Made by a program: the position numbers and the translations under genes. A model generated the notes under the pieces. The model was not told the DNA's origin. It made no database searches and saw only the letters and a list, made by a program, of their open reading frames with translations. A stretch of 46,563 bases of DNA from NCBI GenBank assembly GCA_011389735.1, contig JAABTS010000026.1, forward strand, positions 1 through 46,563, given 5' to 3'. This document shows, piece after piece, positions 8,298 through 15,437 of this stretch (within the stretch, counting starts at the first letter, position 1; each line of letters starts with the position of its first letter). Origin of the DNA: Desulfobacteraceae bacterium (GTDB taxonomy: Bacteria > Desulfobacterota > Desulfobacteria > Desulfobacterales > JAABTS01).

Positions 8298-8716
8298 GCC
8301 TGTCGCCCTCCTCCGTAAATGGCGTCGTTTAAAGCTTGAAAACGATGCTTGACGATCCGAGCCAGCGCATCGAACATTAACGAATTTTCCGATAAATTGG
8401 TCATTTCCCGGTCCAAATCCACTGTATTGCCGTCCCCTCGAAAAGAAACCGAATAAGCAGGGGAACGCTCAAGGATTCTGTATCCACTTGCATTTCCTGA
8501 AAGCGAAAAATGTCTGGGATCAGGCGCTTCATCAGGCTCCATAAGCCTTCCCGGCGAACCGGCGGCTTCCCGTAAAAACACATCAAACGCTTTATAACCC
8601 GGCGTATCGATATTTGCAATATTTGATATTATAGTCCGGTGCCGCACGGCTCTCATATCAAGCGCCTGTTCCAACCCCTTAAAGGTGTTTCCGAATAAAG
8701 CACACGAGCTGTTCAT
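8294..8716 (-). CDS. flgB: Flagellar proximal rod protein FlgB
   Basis: FlgB is a proximal rod subunit and here the first gene of the flagellar operon. The 140-residue protein carries the family motif AVRHRTIISNIANIDTPGYK near residue 24-43 and a C-terminal helix following DLDREMTNLSENSLMFDA. The ATG at 8716 has a strong AGGGAGGGG ribosome-binding site. About 300 bases upstream is a candidate sigma-54 promoter (9026-9041); two palindromic elements lie in the leader between promoter and gene. Confidence 0.97.
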   Translation of the reverse strand: MNSSCALFGNTFKGLEQALDMRAVRHRTIISNIANIDTPGYKAFDVFLREAAGSPGRLMEPDEAPDPRHFSLSGNASGYRILERSPAYSVSFRGDGNTVDLDREMTNLSENSLMFDALARIVKHRFQALNDAIYGGGRQA

Positions 8717-8737
8717 AATTTTTTTACCCCTCCCTGC

Positions 8738-8841
8738 TATAGGTTTTCAGAAATTAAATTTCTCAAAACAGCGGGCCGGGATGATAACATTCGTAAATCC
8801 CGGCCGGCAACCCAGTGAAATTTAATTTCCGGAAGGCAATA
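8738..8841 (-). repeat. Palindromic MITE-like element, family A, copy 3
   Basis: 104 bp. The left end is TATAGGTTTTCAGAAATTAA and the right end, on the other strand, is TATTGCCTTCCGGAAATTAA. The inner core GGGCCGGGAT...ATCCCGGCC forms a strong second hairpin. It lies just upstream of the flgB ribosome-binding site. The core is inverted relative to 13489-13595. Confidence 0.85.
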
Positions 8842-8866
8842 TCGCCTTTTTTAAAAGTTAGACCTC

Positions 8867-8972
8867 TATATGTTTTCAGAAATTAAATTTCACAAGGCGG
8901 CAAGCGTGGGATCATACTATTCGCATATCCATGACTGACAATACAGTGAAATTTGATTTCTTGAAGGCTATA
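8867..8972 (-). repeat. Palindromic MITE-like element, family A, copy 4
   Basis: 106 bp. The left end is TATATGTTTTCAGAAATTAA and the right end, on the other strand, is TATAGCCTTCAAGAAATCAA. The core, read on the minus strand, aligns with 13489-13595 (CACTG..TTGTC...GGATATGCGAATA...GATCCCA...GCCGCCTTG). It is 25 bp from copy 3 in the same orientation, so the flgB leader carries a tandem pair. Confidence 0.85.
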
Positions 8973-9025
8973 TAACCGTATGCGCTGTTTTTCGACGGTT
9001 CAACCCAATGCCGCTTTAAAAATTA

Positions 9026-9041
9026 TGCAATAATCATACCT
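9026..9041 (-). promoter_or_regulatory. Candidate sigma-54 promoter of the flgB operon
   Basis: On the minus strand the sequence reads AGGTATGATTATTGCA. It has GG and GC exactly 10 bases apart and a full TTGCA at -12, against the sigma-54 consensus TGGCAC-N5-TTGCA (3 mismatches, all in the -24 half). It lies between the sigma-54 activator gene and flgB. The transcription start would be near 9015, giving a leader of about 300 bases. Confidence 0.55.
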
Positions 9042-9179
9042 GTAAACCATTTCTATCCGGAGCCTTGCAATATCGGAAACTCAGTGCTTTGCGCCTCATA
9101 TTCCGACCTCAAATCAGGCGGGTTTGAATCGGAATTCCGGAAATTTTTTCCCGGCGATCTTAAATTTTATAACTTTTAA

Positions 9180-9205
9180 TAAATTCAATTTCCGGAAACC
9201 TATAT
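9180..9205 (-). repeat. Half family A element at the 3' end of the sigma-54 activator gene
   Basis: Only one end of the palindromic element is recognisable (AAATTCAATTTCCGGAAACC then TATAT). Its terminal TATA overlaps the TAG stop and last Ile codon of the activator gene. Solo half or eroded copy. Confidence 0.5.
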
Positions 9206-10564
9206 GTTCACCTGAACCTCCCTGTGTTTATATTCATTGAGCTTGTTCCGGAGGGTTCGAATACTTACGCCGAGCATCTTTGCCGCCATGGTTCTATTGT
9301 TTCCGACTTCTTTCAATGTTGCAAAGATCAATTTTTCCTCCATTTCCCTAACGGACACGCCGGCTCGAACCGTAAAATCGGATTCGCTTTCATCGTCCTC
9401 TTCATCCAGGATGAGATGCTCCGGAAGGAGTTGAACGCCGTCCGCCAGCATGACCGCTCTTTCGATAACATTTTCGAGTTCCCTCACATTCCCTTTCCAG
9501 TATCGCCGCTTGAGGATATCGATTGCTTCGGCGGAGGGCCGCATTATTTCCCTGTTATTGCGCCTGCTGTGAAACGCCAGAAAATGTTCGGCCAGTAACG
9601 AAATATCCCCTCTTCTATTTCTCAGAGGGGGAATGGCGACAGGGATTACATTCAAGCGGAAAAACAAATCTTCCCGGAATTGTCCTTCCAATACCTTTTG
9701 TTTTAAATCCACATTGCTCACCGCGATAATGCGGACATCGACGGGAATGGGCTTTGTTCCGCCGACCCGATCGACTTCCCGTTCCTGGATACATCGCAGC
9801 AGTTTGGCCTGCAAGGGAAGAGGCAGCTCGCTGATTTCATCTAATAAAAGGGTTCCATTATCCGCCAGTTCGAATTTACCGGTTTTTCTGGCGGCGGCCC
9901 CGGTAAACGCACCTTTTTCATATCCGAACAGCTCGCTTTCAGCCAGATTTTCCGGGAGAGCTGCGCAATTCACGGCCACATACGATTTGCCGAATCGACG
10001 GCTGTGCTTATGAATATAGTACGCCAGCAACTCCTTTCCGGAACCGCTTTCTCCCCGGATCAGCACCGTTGCATCACTTGGCGCCACACGCCTGGCAAGG
10101 TCCAGCACTTTTTTAAAGGAGGGATCATCGGTGATAATATCTTTTGTTTTTACACTCCGATCCTTTCCGCCTGAACTTTTCAATCCGGTTTTATTATGTT
10201 TCATGTAACGTTCCACGGATGTTTGCAACATCTCTTGAGAAACCGGCTCTACAAGATAATCCACGGCGCCGCAGCGCATGGCCTCAACAGCTCCGTCCAC
10301 GGTTCCATGGGCTGCCAAAGCAATCACTGGAATATCAAGATTCGACCGCTGAAGCGAGTTTAACAATTTCAGACCGGAACCGGACTTTTCGTCCATATCA
10401 ATCAACATCAGTCCATACGTTTCGCTTTGAGCGTTGATTTTCCGAACAGTGTCGGAAACCGATGCGGATTGTTCAACATCCATTTCAGATGGTGCAAGAT
10501 GAACCGAAATTCGCTCATAAAACCTATCCCCCCCCTGAACGATAATCCTTTTTTTTGTCGGCAT
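9200..10564 (-). CDS. Sigma-54 dependent activator with degenerate receiver domain (FlrC/NtrC class)
   Basis: A 454-residue enhancer-binding protein that remodels sigma-54 RNA polymerase, probably at the flgB operon next door. Domains: receiver-like 5-115; AAA+ core about 140-375 with Walker A GESGSGKE (171-178), sigma-54 contact loop GAFTGA (218-223) and Walker B LLLDE (239-243); Fis-type helix-turn-helix about 420-446 (NRTMAAKMLGVSIRTLRNKL). In the receiver, D56 is present. The acidic pair after beta-1 is replaced (VQGGD), the conserved Thr is Ala84 and the conserved Lys is Glu106. Phosphorylation control is therefore doubtful. No histidine kinase gene is adjacent. FlrC, FleQ and FlrA are the nearest functional analogies; I do not assign a symbol. 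Confidence 0.93.
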   Translation of the reverse strand: MPTKKRIIVQGGDRFYERISVHLAPSEMDVEQSASVSDTVRKINAQSETYGLMLIDMDEKSGSGLKLLNSLQRSNLDIPVIALAAHGTVDGAVEAMRCGAVDYLVEPVSQEMLQTSVERYMKHNKTGLKSSGGKDRSVKTKDIITDDPSFKKVLDLARRVAPSDATVLIRGESGSGKELLAYYIHKHSRRFGKSYVAVNCAALPENLAESELFGYEKGAFTGAAARKTGKFELADNGTLLLDEISELPLPLQAKLLRCIQEREVDRVGGTKPIPVDVRIIAVSNVDLKQKVLEGQFREDLFFRLNVIPVAIPPLRNRRGDISLLAEHFLAFHSRRNNREIMRPSAEAIDILKRRYWKGNVRELENVIERAVMLADGVQLLPEHLILDEEDDESESDFTVRAGVSVREMEEKLIFATLKEVGNNRTMAAKMLGVSIRTLRNKLNEYKHREVQVNI

Positions 10565-10597
10565 GCCTTAAGGCCACTCCTTTTGATGCATATGAAC

Positions 10598-10622
10598 CAT
10601 AGGTTTTCAGAAATATAATTGC
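10598..10622 (+). repeat. Half family A element between cyclase-like gene and sigma-54 activator
   Basis: CATAGGTTTTCAGAAATATA matches one end of the palindromic element; no partner end or core is recognisable before 10664. It lies in the 99-bp gap upstream of the activator gene. Confidence 0.5.
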
Positions 10623-10663
10623 CCAAAGCGATATTTTCCGCCGTCAAAGATAACCAAAATGCG

Positions 10664-13318
10664 TCAGTCTTTTGACACTCCCGGATAAACTTTAAAGGCC
10701 GAATAAGCCACCCCTGCTATAGCTCCCGCCGTGGCGCCGACGATCAAAACGGATCGTTGCCTGATTTCCGTAAATCCTGAAAACGAAAATAGATCTTCAA
10801 TCAAAGGGAAAAGCAAAAAACCGGCGATCAGATTCATCGTCTGTAAAAGGGCGGTTGATTTCAACAGGGATATCAAAAATACAAAAAATAATCGATTTCT
10901 GTTCGTCCTCGCCAGTTCGGAACGGATTGCCGATATTTCAGGATAACATTCCTCCAGAAAAGACACCGCCTCATGATAATTTTTTATATCTCCGGTGTTA
11001 AACAGGGGGACAAACAATTCGGCCCTGGTCTTGATTTCTGAAATCCTGGACAACAATCGTCTTCCTTTTCGGTTTTGATTCATACCGGGAAATCGCTGTG
11101 AAATGGTATTGCAGCGCCCGCAGATCTCCTCGATCCGGTCATGCACCCAGTTTTTCCGCCGCCGAACGATAACCGGTATTTTTTGTATAATCCGGTCGGC
11201 ATAATCGACTGCATCCAGGTAGCCGAGATAACTATGCGTTTTCAATAAATTATATATCTTCTTGAGTATAACGTGTACTTCGGCCGGTTCTTGCGATTGC
11301 GATCCGAAAAGAGGTTCCAGAGCCCGGACTTCCCGTTCCACGTCCGGAATGACCTGGTGGGCCCGCGCTCTGGTTCTTTCAAACAGCTTGCTCAGTTCTG
11401 GCTGAATTTCCGCGCCAAACGGCGCCAAATCAGGATCGATCAGGACGGTTAGATAATATTCAGGGAAGTCGTTTACAAATTTCATTAGATAATTCGCCGC
11501 CTTTTTCCCGGAACCGGTTCTAAACTTCAGCACAATATTATAATACGCCGCTTCCCGGCAGTTTCCATCCGTGGAAATGATTGTTCCGAGATATTTTCCG
11601 GCCGCGTCCAATTCTTCTTGAATAAAAGCCAGCCGAAATAAAAGGAACAATATAAAAATTCGCTGCGGTTTTGTGCTAACCTTTTCAAGCGCCGAATTCA
11701 GAAAAAACGAGGCATTGTCGAATTCATTTCGTTCGATGTGAAGAATCGCCCGGGCGACATGATACCGGTAATCTTCCGCGAAATCAGTTCTATCTGATCC
11801 AAGAAGGCTCTCGGCTTTTTCAAGGTTTCCTATGCGAAGGCAATCATAGGCCAACCAAAGCGGACCACCTCCTTTTTGCCCTCCGGGCTTTATCGCTTTA
11901 ACTTCTTCCCATTCTTTTAACGGCGAATCCCATATCCCCTTCAAGAAAGGCAACTGAAAGATATGTTTAACCTGATAAAATCCTTCAAAAGCCAGCCGTG
12001 TCCTGGCGTCGGCGTCTGGAAGACCAGATGCGCCCTCGTTAAAAAAATAGCTGTCTCCTTTCAAATAATAATCGAAAAAGAGTTGATTCAGATCATGACA
12101 GGAAAAATACATGAGCGCTTTCAACGCATGCGCCGGATCTTCAATGCGCTTCGAAGGGCAGTTCAGAGCGACGTGCCTTCCCGAACTACAATAAAAGCAC
12201 GGTGGACCTTTCAAACAGGCCGCCGGAATTCCCTGAAAATAAAAATACTTTTCCGGCTGGGGCGCTTTTTTCGATATCAACGCACGCCATTCTTTTTGCC
12301 TGGATAGGACGGTCAGGGACGGATCGGTTTCATAAGCATTTTCATCGTTCAGGAGTCTTATCGCTCTGGAGGTTATGTAAATATTCCCGGGAAAAAAATC
12401 GAGTGGATCGATATCAGCGGGATCAAAACTGATCGCACTTTCCTGAATAAAAAGCTCCTGATCGATAAAAATTTGTAACGGAACCGGCGCAAATGCCCTT
12501 GATTCCCCAAAGGACTCCTCCAGCATCGAAAGCTGATTTTCGGATATTTCGATTGCGCTTGAAGTATATTGCACAACTGCGGCTACAGACAGATCGTAGT
12601 AGGTGCGCACGTTCCTGAATTCATTTTTGTATAATTGGCCGGCCTTGCGAGAAAGAACGGTCCAAAGGTTTTGGAAGTGATCCGGTCCCAAGGTAAACAA
12701 AGGTTTAAAATAAATCAAAACGCCGGTTTGGGATTCCAAATCCGTATTTCCATCCCATCCGACCTTGTAAATATGGAGTCCCCTAAAAACCGAACTTTCC
12801 TGATGCGTAACGATCCGTTCAAAATAAACCGGCAAATTTTGCACCAGATCGTATGCTGTCTGGGAGATGTAGATTTCATCTTCATGCGCCATTAGCGTGA
12901 TCCTGGCCGCCAGATCGAGGGCGTTACCGACAATAGCATTTTTTTCGATAACCCCGTCTCCAAAATGAATCCCGATTCGTACATGAATTTCATCCGATGT
13001 TTCCCGGCGCTGACGGTTATGTTCGAATAACGCCTTCTGAATGTGGATACCGGCCATTAGCGCGTCTTTAGGATCAAGGAAACAAGCCAGGATGGAGCCT
13101 CCGACGGTTTTAATGATCGTCCCATCATATTGCAGGATGGATTTGGACGCTATCCGCTCATGGCAAAGAAACATCTCATGACTCTCTTCGTTTCCATAAG
13201 TTGTGGAATAACCGGTCAAACCGGTTACATCGGTGATCAATACGACTATTCTGAGTATTGAATTACCTTTGTAGTTATCCGTGGAAAAAGGTTTTATCAA
13301 AAAATCGTCAATCGGCAT
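10664..13318 (-). CDS. Degenerate class III nucleotide cyclase domain / CCHC zinc knuckle / TPR-like / membrane protein
   Basis: An 884-residue protein of unknown function. Residues 21-190 resemble a class III adenylate/guanylate cyclase: first metal Asp D30 (LITDVTG) and K70 are present. The second metal Asp is Gly74 (KTVGGS instead of GD), and the transition-state Asn is Asp135 (ALDLAAR; R139 kept). Catalysis is therefore unlikely and a nucleotide-sensing or scaffold role is inferred. Residues 374-387 read CFYCSSGRHVALNC, an exact C-X2-C-X4-H-X4-C knuckle. About 485-620 is helical and repeat-like (TPR style). The C-terminus has hydrophobic stretches near 808-842 and 852-875, probably membrane segments. 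The ATG at 13318 has GGA 8 bases upstream and an extended -10 promoter. It is followed 99 bases later by the sigma-54 activator. Confidence 0.85.
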   Translation of the reverse strand: MPIDDFLIKPFSTDNYKGNSILRIVVLITDVTGLTGYSTTYGNEESHEMFLCHERIASKSILQYDGTIIKTVGGSILACFLDPKDALMAGIHIQKALFEHNRQRRETSDEIHVRIGIHFGDGVIEKNAIVGNALDLAARITLMAHEDEIYISQTAYDLVQNLPVYFERIVTHQESSVFRGLHIYKVGWDGNTDLESQTGVLIYFKPLFTLGPDHFQNLWTVLSRKAGQLYKNEFRNVRTYYDLSVAAVVQYTSSAIEISENQLSMLEESFGESRAFAPVPLQIFIDQELFIQESAISFDPADIDPLDFFPGNIYITSRAIRLLNDENAYETDPSLTVLSRQKEWRALISKKAPQPEKYFYFQGIPAACLKGPPCFYCSSGRHVALNCPSKRIEDPAHALKALMYFSCHDLNQLFFDYYLKGDSYFFNEGASGLPDADARTRLAFEGFYQVKHIFQLPFLKGIWDSPLKEWEEVKAIKPGGQKGGGPLWLAYDCLRIGNLEKAESLLGSDRTDFAEDYRYHVARAILHIERNEFDNASFFLNSALEKVSTKPQRIFILFLLFRLAFIQEELDAAGKYLGTIISTDGNCREAAYYNIVLKFRTGSGKKAANYLMKFVNDFPEYYLTVLIDPDLAPFGAEIQPELSKLFERTRARAHQVIPDVEREVRALEPLFGSQSQEPAEVHVILKKIYNLLKTHSYLGYLDAVDYADRIIQKIPVIVRRRKNWVHDRIEEICGRCNTISQRFPGMNQNRKGRRLLSRISEIKTRAELFVPLFNTGDIKNYHEAVSFLEECYPEISAIRSELARTNRNRLFFVFLISLLKSTALLQTMNLIAGFLLFPLIEDLFSFSGFTEIRQRSVLIVGATAGAIAGVAYSAFKVYPGVSKD
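12158..12199 (-). other. CCHC zinc-knuckle coding segment
   Basis: Codons for residues 374-387 of the cyclase-like protein (C374, C377, H382, C387). Spacing C-X2-C-X4-H-X4-C is exact, with an aromatic residue after the first Cys as in retroviral nucleocapsid knuckles. I checked the reading frame by translating the minus strand by hand; the Cys codons are TGC, TGT and TGC and the His codon is CAC. Confidence 0.8.
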
Positions 13319-13350
13319 AAGATCAATCCATTTTGCATGATGCTTAATGT

Positions 13351-13377
13351 ATTATACCATATTCCATTTTGTTTCAA
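13351..13377 (-). promoter_or_regulatory. Sigma-70 type promoter with extended -10, upstream of the cyclase-like gene
   Basis: On the minus strand there is TTGAAA (13377-13372), a short 15-base spacer, and TATAAT (13356-13351) preceded by TGG, i.e. an extended -10. The start of transcription would be about 13344, 26 bases before the ATG at 13318. Confidence 0.6.
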
Positions 13378-13488
13378 CCACCTTCCGCCTTATTGGCCGA
13401 GAAAAGCCATAAAACGGATGCAAAAAGATCGTATATAATATTTCAATTACATTCAGCGCTTTAGCGATCAAACGCATAAGAATCGTGC

Positions 13489-13595
13489 TATAGCCTTCCA
13501 GAAATTGAATTTTACTGCGTTGTCGGCCTGGGATATACGAATACTATGCTCCCGGGTCCGCCGCCTTGGGAAATTAAAATTTCTGCAAACCTATA
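13489..13595 (+). repeat. Palindromic MITE-like element, family A, copy 5 (reference copy)
   Basis: 107 bp with the clearest ends: TATAGCCTTCCAGAAATTGA on the left and, on the other strand, TATAGGTTTGCAGAAATTTT on the right. The core GGCCTGGGATATACGAATAC and following TATGCTCCCGGGTCC form an inner hairpin. TA at both outer edges fits a TA target duplication. Orientation of the other copies is given relative to this one. Confidence 0.85.
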
Positions 13596-13610
13596 AATCA
13601 GGGCCGCCGC

Positions 13611-13640
13611 TTTGTGAAATGAATTTTCTGAGAAGCTATA
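13611..13640 (+). repeat. Half family A element
   Basis: TTTGTGAAATGAATTTTCTG followed by AGAAGCTATA matches only the right-hand end of the palindromic element. It sits 16 bp beyond copy 5. Confidence 0.5.
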
Positions 13641-13653
13641 AGCTACTATTTTT

Positions 13654-13863
13654 GGCTACCGCCATAAACCGGGACACGCGTCATAACTGCGTCATATGTG
13701 CAGGGCCCTCTTGTTCTGAATGCTCTGAGCGGGTTTGTAACCCGCGCCATACGAAGCACCAGGCTCCGGCTCCATACGACAGGGCAAGCCGGGGGTTGCA
13801 AACCCCCTCTGAGCGGGATAGCAGGACGGCGCTGAAAAAGTTTCCCGGTTTATAGCGGTAGCC
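13654..13863. repeat. 210-bp element with 21-bp inverted ends enclosing two REP-like palindromes
   Basis: Ends 13654-13674 (GGCTACCGCCATAAACCGGG...) and 13843-13863 are inverted repeats of 21 bp with one mismatch. Inside are two 17-bp palindromes of the REP-like type: GCGGGTTTGTAACCCGC (13729-13745) and GGGGGTTGCAAACCCCC (13791-13807), joined by GC-rich spacer including GCTCTGAGCGGG-like flanks. No gene inside. It is consistent with a non-autonomous mobile unit or REP doublet (BIME-like). Confidence 0.65.
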
Positions 13864-13943
13864 CTATTTTTTCTATAGGTTAACAAGTTTTCGAATCAAA
13901 ACTGTTCCCTATATTGAAAAAATTTATCGGTTATGCTATCGTT

Positions 13944-14041
13944 TATATAAATTTAATTTCACAAGACGGCGGTCTTGGGATCAAGCTATTCTTTAATCCT
14001 GGGCCAACCAATCAGTGAAATTTGATTTCTGGAAGGCTATA
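13944..14041 (-). repeat. Palindromic MITE-like element, family A, copy 6
   Basis: About 98 bp. The right end on the other strand is TATAGCCTTCCAGAAATCAA, a good match; the left end is shortened (TATAAATTTAATTTCAC). The core on the minus strand has TTGGCCCAGGATTAAAGAATA, aligned to copy 5. It ends about 44 bp upstream of the plus-strand TerB-like gene. Confidence 0.8.
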
Positions 14042-14094
14042 CTCGGGGGAAACGTCTTGTAAAAATTGATATATAAATTTGAAGGAAGGGAAAA

Positions 14095-14574
14095 ATGACC
14101 GGAGACGCTCAACTACTGAGGCAGGACGCGATTAATAAATTAAAAGGGTATGGTATTACCGACGCCGATGTTTATTTAATCGATATAATACCACTGATCG
14201 AAATGATTTGGGCGGACGGGCAGACACAAGATGCTGAAATCGCCATCCTGGAAGACTTTTTGGAAAAACATGTGCATCACATCAATACAGTCGCGGGCTA
14301 CGAATTATTGACCCTGGTCGAGGCCCGGAATTTTCTCGCCCGTTTCATCGAATCCAAGCCTAATCCGGAGATATTATATGAATTAAGACAATTGGTGTCT
14401 CCCATACGGCTCTCTACATCGAACAGTAAAGCGAATCAAGAATTAAAAAATTCTCTGCTGGCCGCATGCCTTGATATCGCTGCAAGCGCGGTGACCCAGT
14501 ATCCCTATGGATTGAAAGAACGATTCAATTTTTCCGAAAAAAGATGCTTTTTCGAAATTATCGAATCTCTTTAA
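14095..14574 (+). CDS. Hypothetical helical protein, TerB-like
   Basis: The only convincing plus-strand gene of the window: 159 residues, wholly cytoplasmic by composition, mostly alpha-helical. The segment at about 28-56 (IDIIPLIEMIWADGQTQDAEI) resembles the ADG-containing helical repeat of TerB/tellurite-resistance-like domains, which occur in many stress and membrane-associated proteins; this family link is tentative. The ATG has a good GAAGGAAGGG ribosome-binding site 5 bases upstream. Its TAA stop shares a TTAA tetranucleotide with the dapB stop on the other strand, so the two genes converge with no spacer. Confidence 0.8.
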   Translation: MTGDAQLLRQDAINKLKGYGITDADVYLIDIIPLIEMIWADGQTQDAEIAILEDFLEKHVHHINTVAGYELLTLVEARNFLARFIESKPNPEILYELRQLVSPIRLSTSNSKANQELKNSLLAACLDIAASAVTQYPYGLKERFNFSEKRCFFEIIESL

Positions 14575-15422
14575 CGAGTCGGATCATATACGGTTCCGCT
14601 TCTTAGCACATCAATCATCGAATATACAACTCCCCTTTTTCCGTCTTTCATCTTCTCATGGAGAAACGCCGCCGCATCCATTGTTCCGCTGGCGTATACA
14701 TCTCTTCCATTCACATTATGGGTAAATTCGAATTTTACCGTGCCGTCACCGGAAACAAGCGTATATGTGTGCCATCCGTGACCGCCGAGAAATTCTTCTG
14801 GGATTCCCCATTCTGTGCGCTGTTTCTCAGAATCCCGCTCTTTCTCAATTTCTTCCGGTTTAAACTGGATTCCCATCGCATTGAACGAATCCACTATGGC
14901 TTTGGCAGTGCCGCTTGTATCCGCTTTTCCGGCCTGATGACTTTCCTTGACCCGGAGCCAATAACCTTTAAAAATTCCGGGAAACATCTTTGCGCCGTAC
15001 TCCATCATCGCCTGAAAACCAACTATTTGTTTGGCCATATTCGGTGCTATGACCGCTGAAACAGACGAGTTTTTAACGGTTTCCATCATCAGATCTCTAT
15101 CTCCTCCGGTAGTCCCAAGCACAAAAAAAATGCTGTGCCTGCAATAAAGCGCGACGTTCGAATTGACGGCGGCGGGGTGGGTATAATCGATAATGATGAA
15201 ACCGTCATTTTGCGCTTTAATACGCTGAACCGCCGCGTTATGCTCTTCCGGTGGAATCAAACGCACGGTTACGGATTCAATATCAACGCTTTTTTCCAGG
15301 ATTTCGGGGCCTGTCAAGGATTCCGGAATAAGCTCAAATCGATCGTCTGATAACGCAGAAACCGCCGCACACCTTGCCATTGAGCCGGGAAGCCCGTTGA
15401 TCATGAGTTTAATCGTTTCCAT
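14571..15422 (-). CDS. dapB: 4-hydroxy-tetrahydrodipicolinate reductase, plant-type
   Basis: DapB reduces hydroxy-tetrahydrodipicolinate with NAD(P)H in lysine and diaminopimelate synthesis. Over 283 residues: dinucleotide-binding loop MINGLPGSMA at 7-16, GTTGG at 103-107, APNMA at 126-130, and the catalytic/substrate segment ESHQAGKADTSGTAKA at 160-175 with H162 and K166. The long loop after this and the QRTEWGIPEEFLGGHGWHTY stretch are typical of the plant-type branch. I chose ATG 15422 because GGAGG lies 8 bases upstream; the in-frame ATG at 15437 overlaps that site and abuts the T-tract of the upstream terminator. No dapA or lysine riboswitch is seen nearby. Confidence 0.93.
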   Translation of the reverse strand: METIKLMINGLPGSMARCAAVSALSDDRFELIPESLTGPEILEKSVDIESVTVRLIPPEEHNAAVQRIKAQNDGFIIIDYTHPAAVNSNVALYCRHSIFFVLGTTGGDRDLMMETVKNSSVSAVIAPNMAKQIVGFQAMMEYGAKMFPGIFKGYWLRVKESHQAGKADTSGTAKAIVDSFNAMGIQFKPEEIEKERDSEKQRTEWGIPEEFLGGHGWHTYTLVSGDGTVKFEFTHNVNGRDVYASGTMDAAAFLHEKMKDGKRGVVYSMIDVLRSGTVYDPTR

Positions 15423-15437
15423 TTTGGATTCCTCCAT

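Larger units (their letters stand above)
8717..9199. other. 483-bp regulatory gap upstream of flgB
   Basis: Holds, in the direction of transcription, a half palindrome at the right end, the candidate sigma-54 promoter at 9026-9041, and two full family A palindromic elements (8867-8972 and 8738-8841), then the flgB ribosome-binding site. No gene was found in it. Confidence 0.65.
13319..14094. other. 776-bp repeat-rich intergenic region between divergent genes
   Basis: Between the minus-strand cyclase-like gene and the plus-strand TerB-like gene. Holds a sigma-70 type promoter for the former (13351-13377), two full family A elements (13489-13595, 13944-14041), a half element (13611-13640) and a 210-bp element with its own inverted ends (13654-13863). 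The open frames crossing it (13505-13855 plus, 13692-13886 minus) are made of repeat sequence and are not taken as genes. Confidence 0.7.

Noticed and set aside
9060-9080. Second TTGCA upstream of flgB considered as a sigma-54 -12 element
   Set aside because: There is no GG ten bases upstream of the GC, so the required -24/-12 spacing fails.
13390-13397. GCCAATAA on the minus strand, similar to the sigma-28 -10 GCCGATAA
   Set aside because: No TAAA-type -35 at the right distance, and a clear sigma-70 extended -10 lies closer to the gene.
13505-13886. Open frames on both strands in the 776-bp gap
   Set aside because: Both are built from palindromic and REP-like repeat sequence; no ribosome-binding sites and no recognisable domain.
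1-14041. Repeats considered as a CRISPR array
   Set aside because: The copies are dispersed by kilobases, are palindromic over their full length, and lack regular unique spacers.
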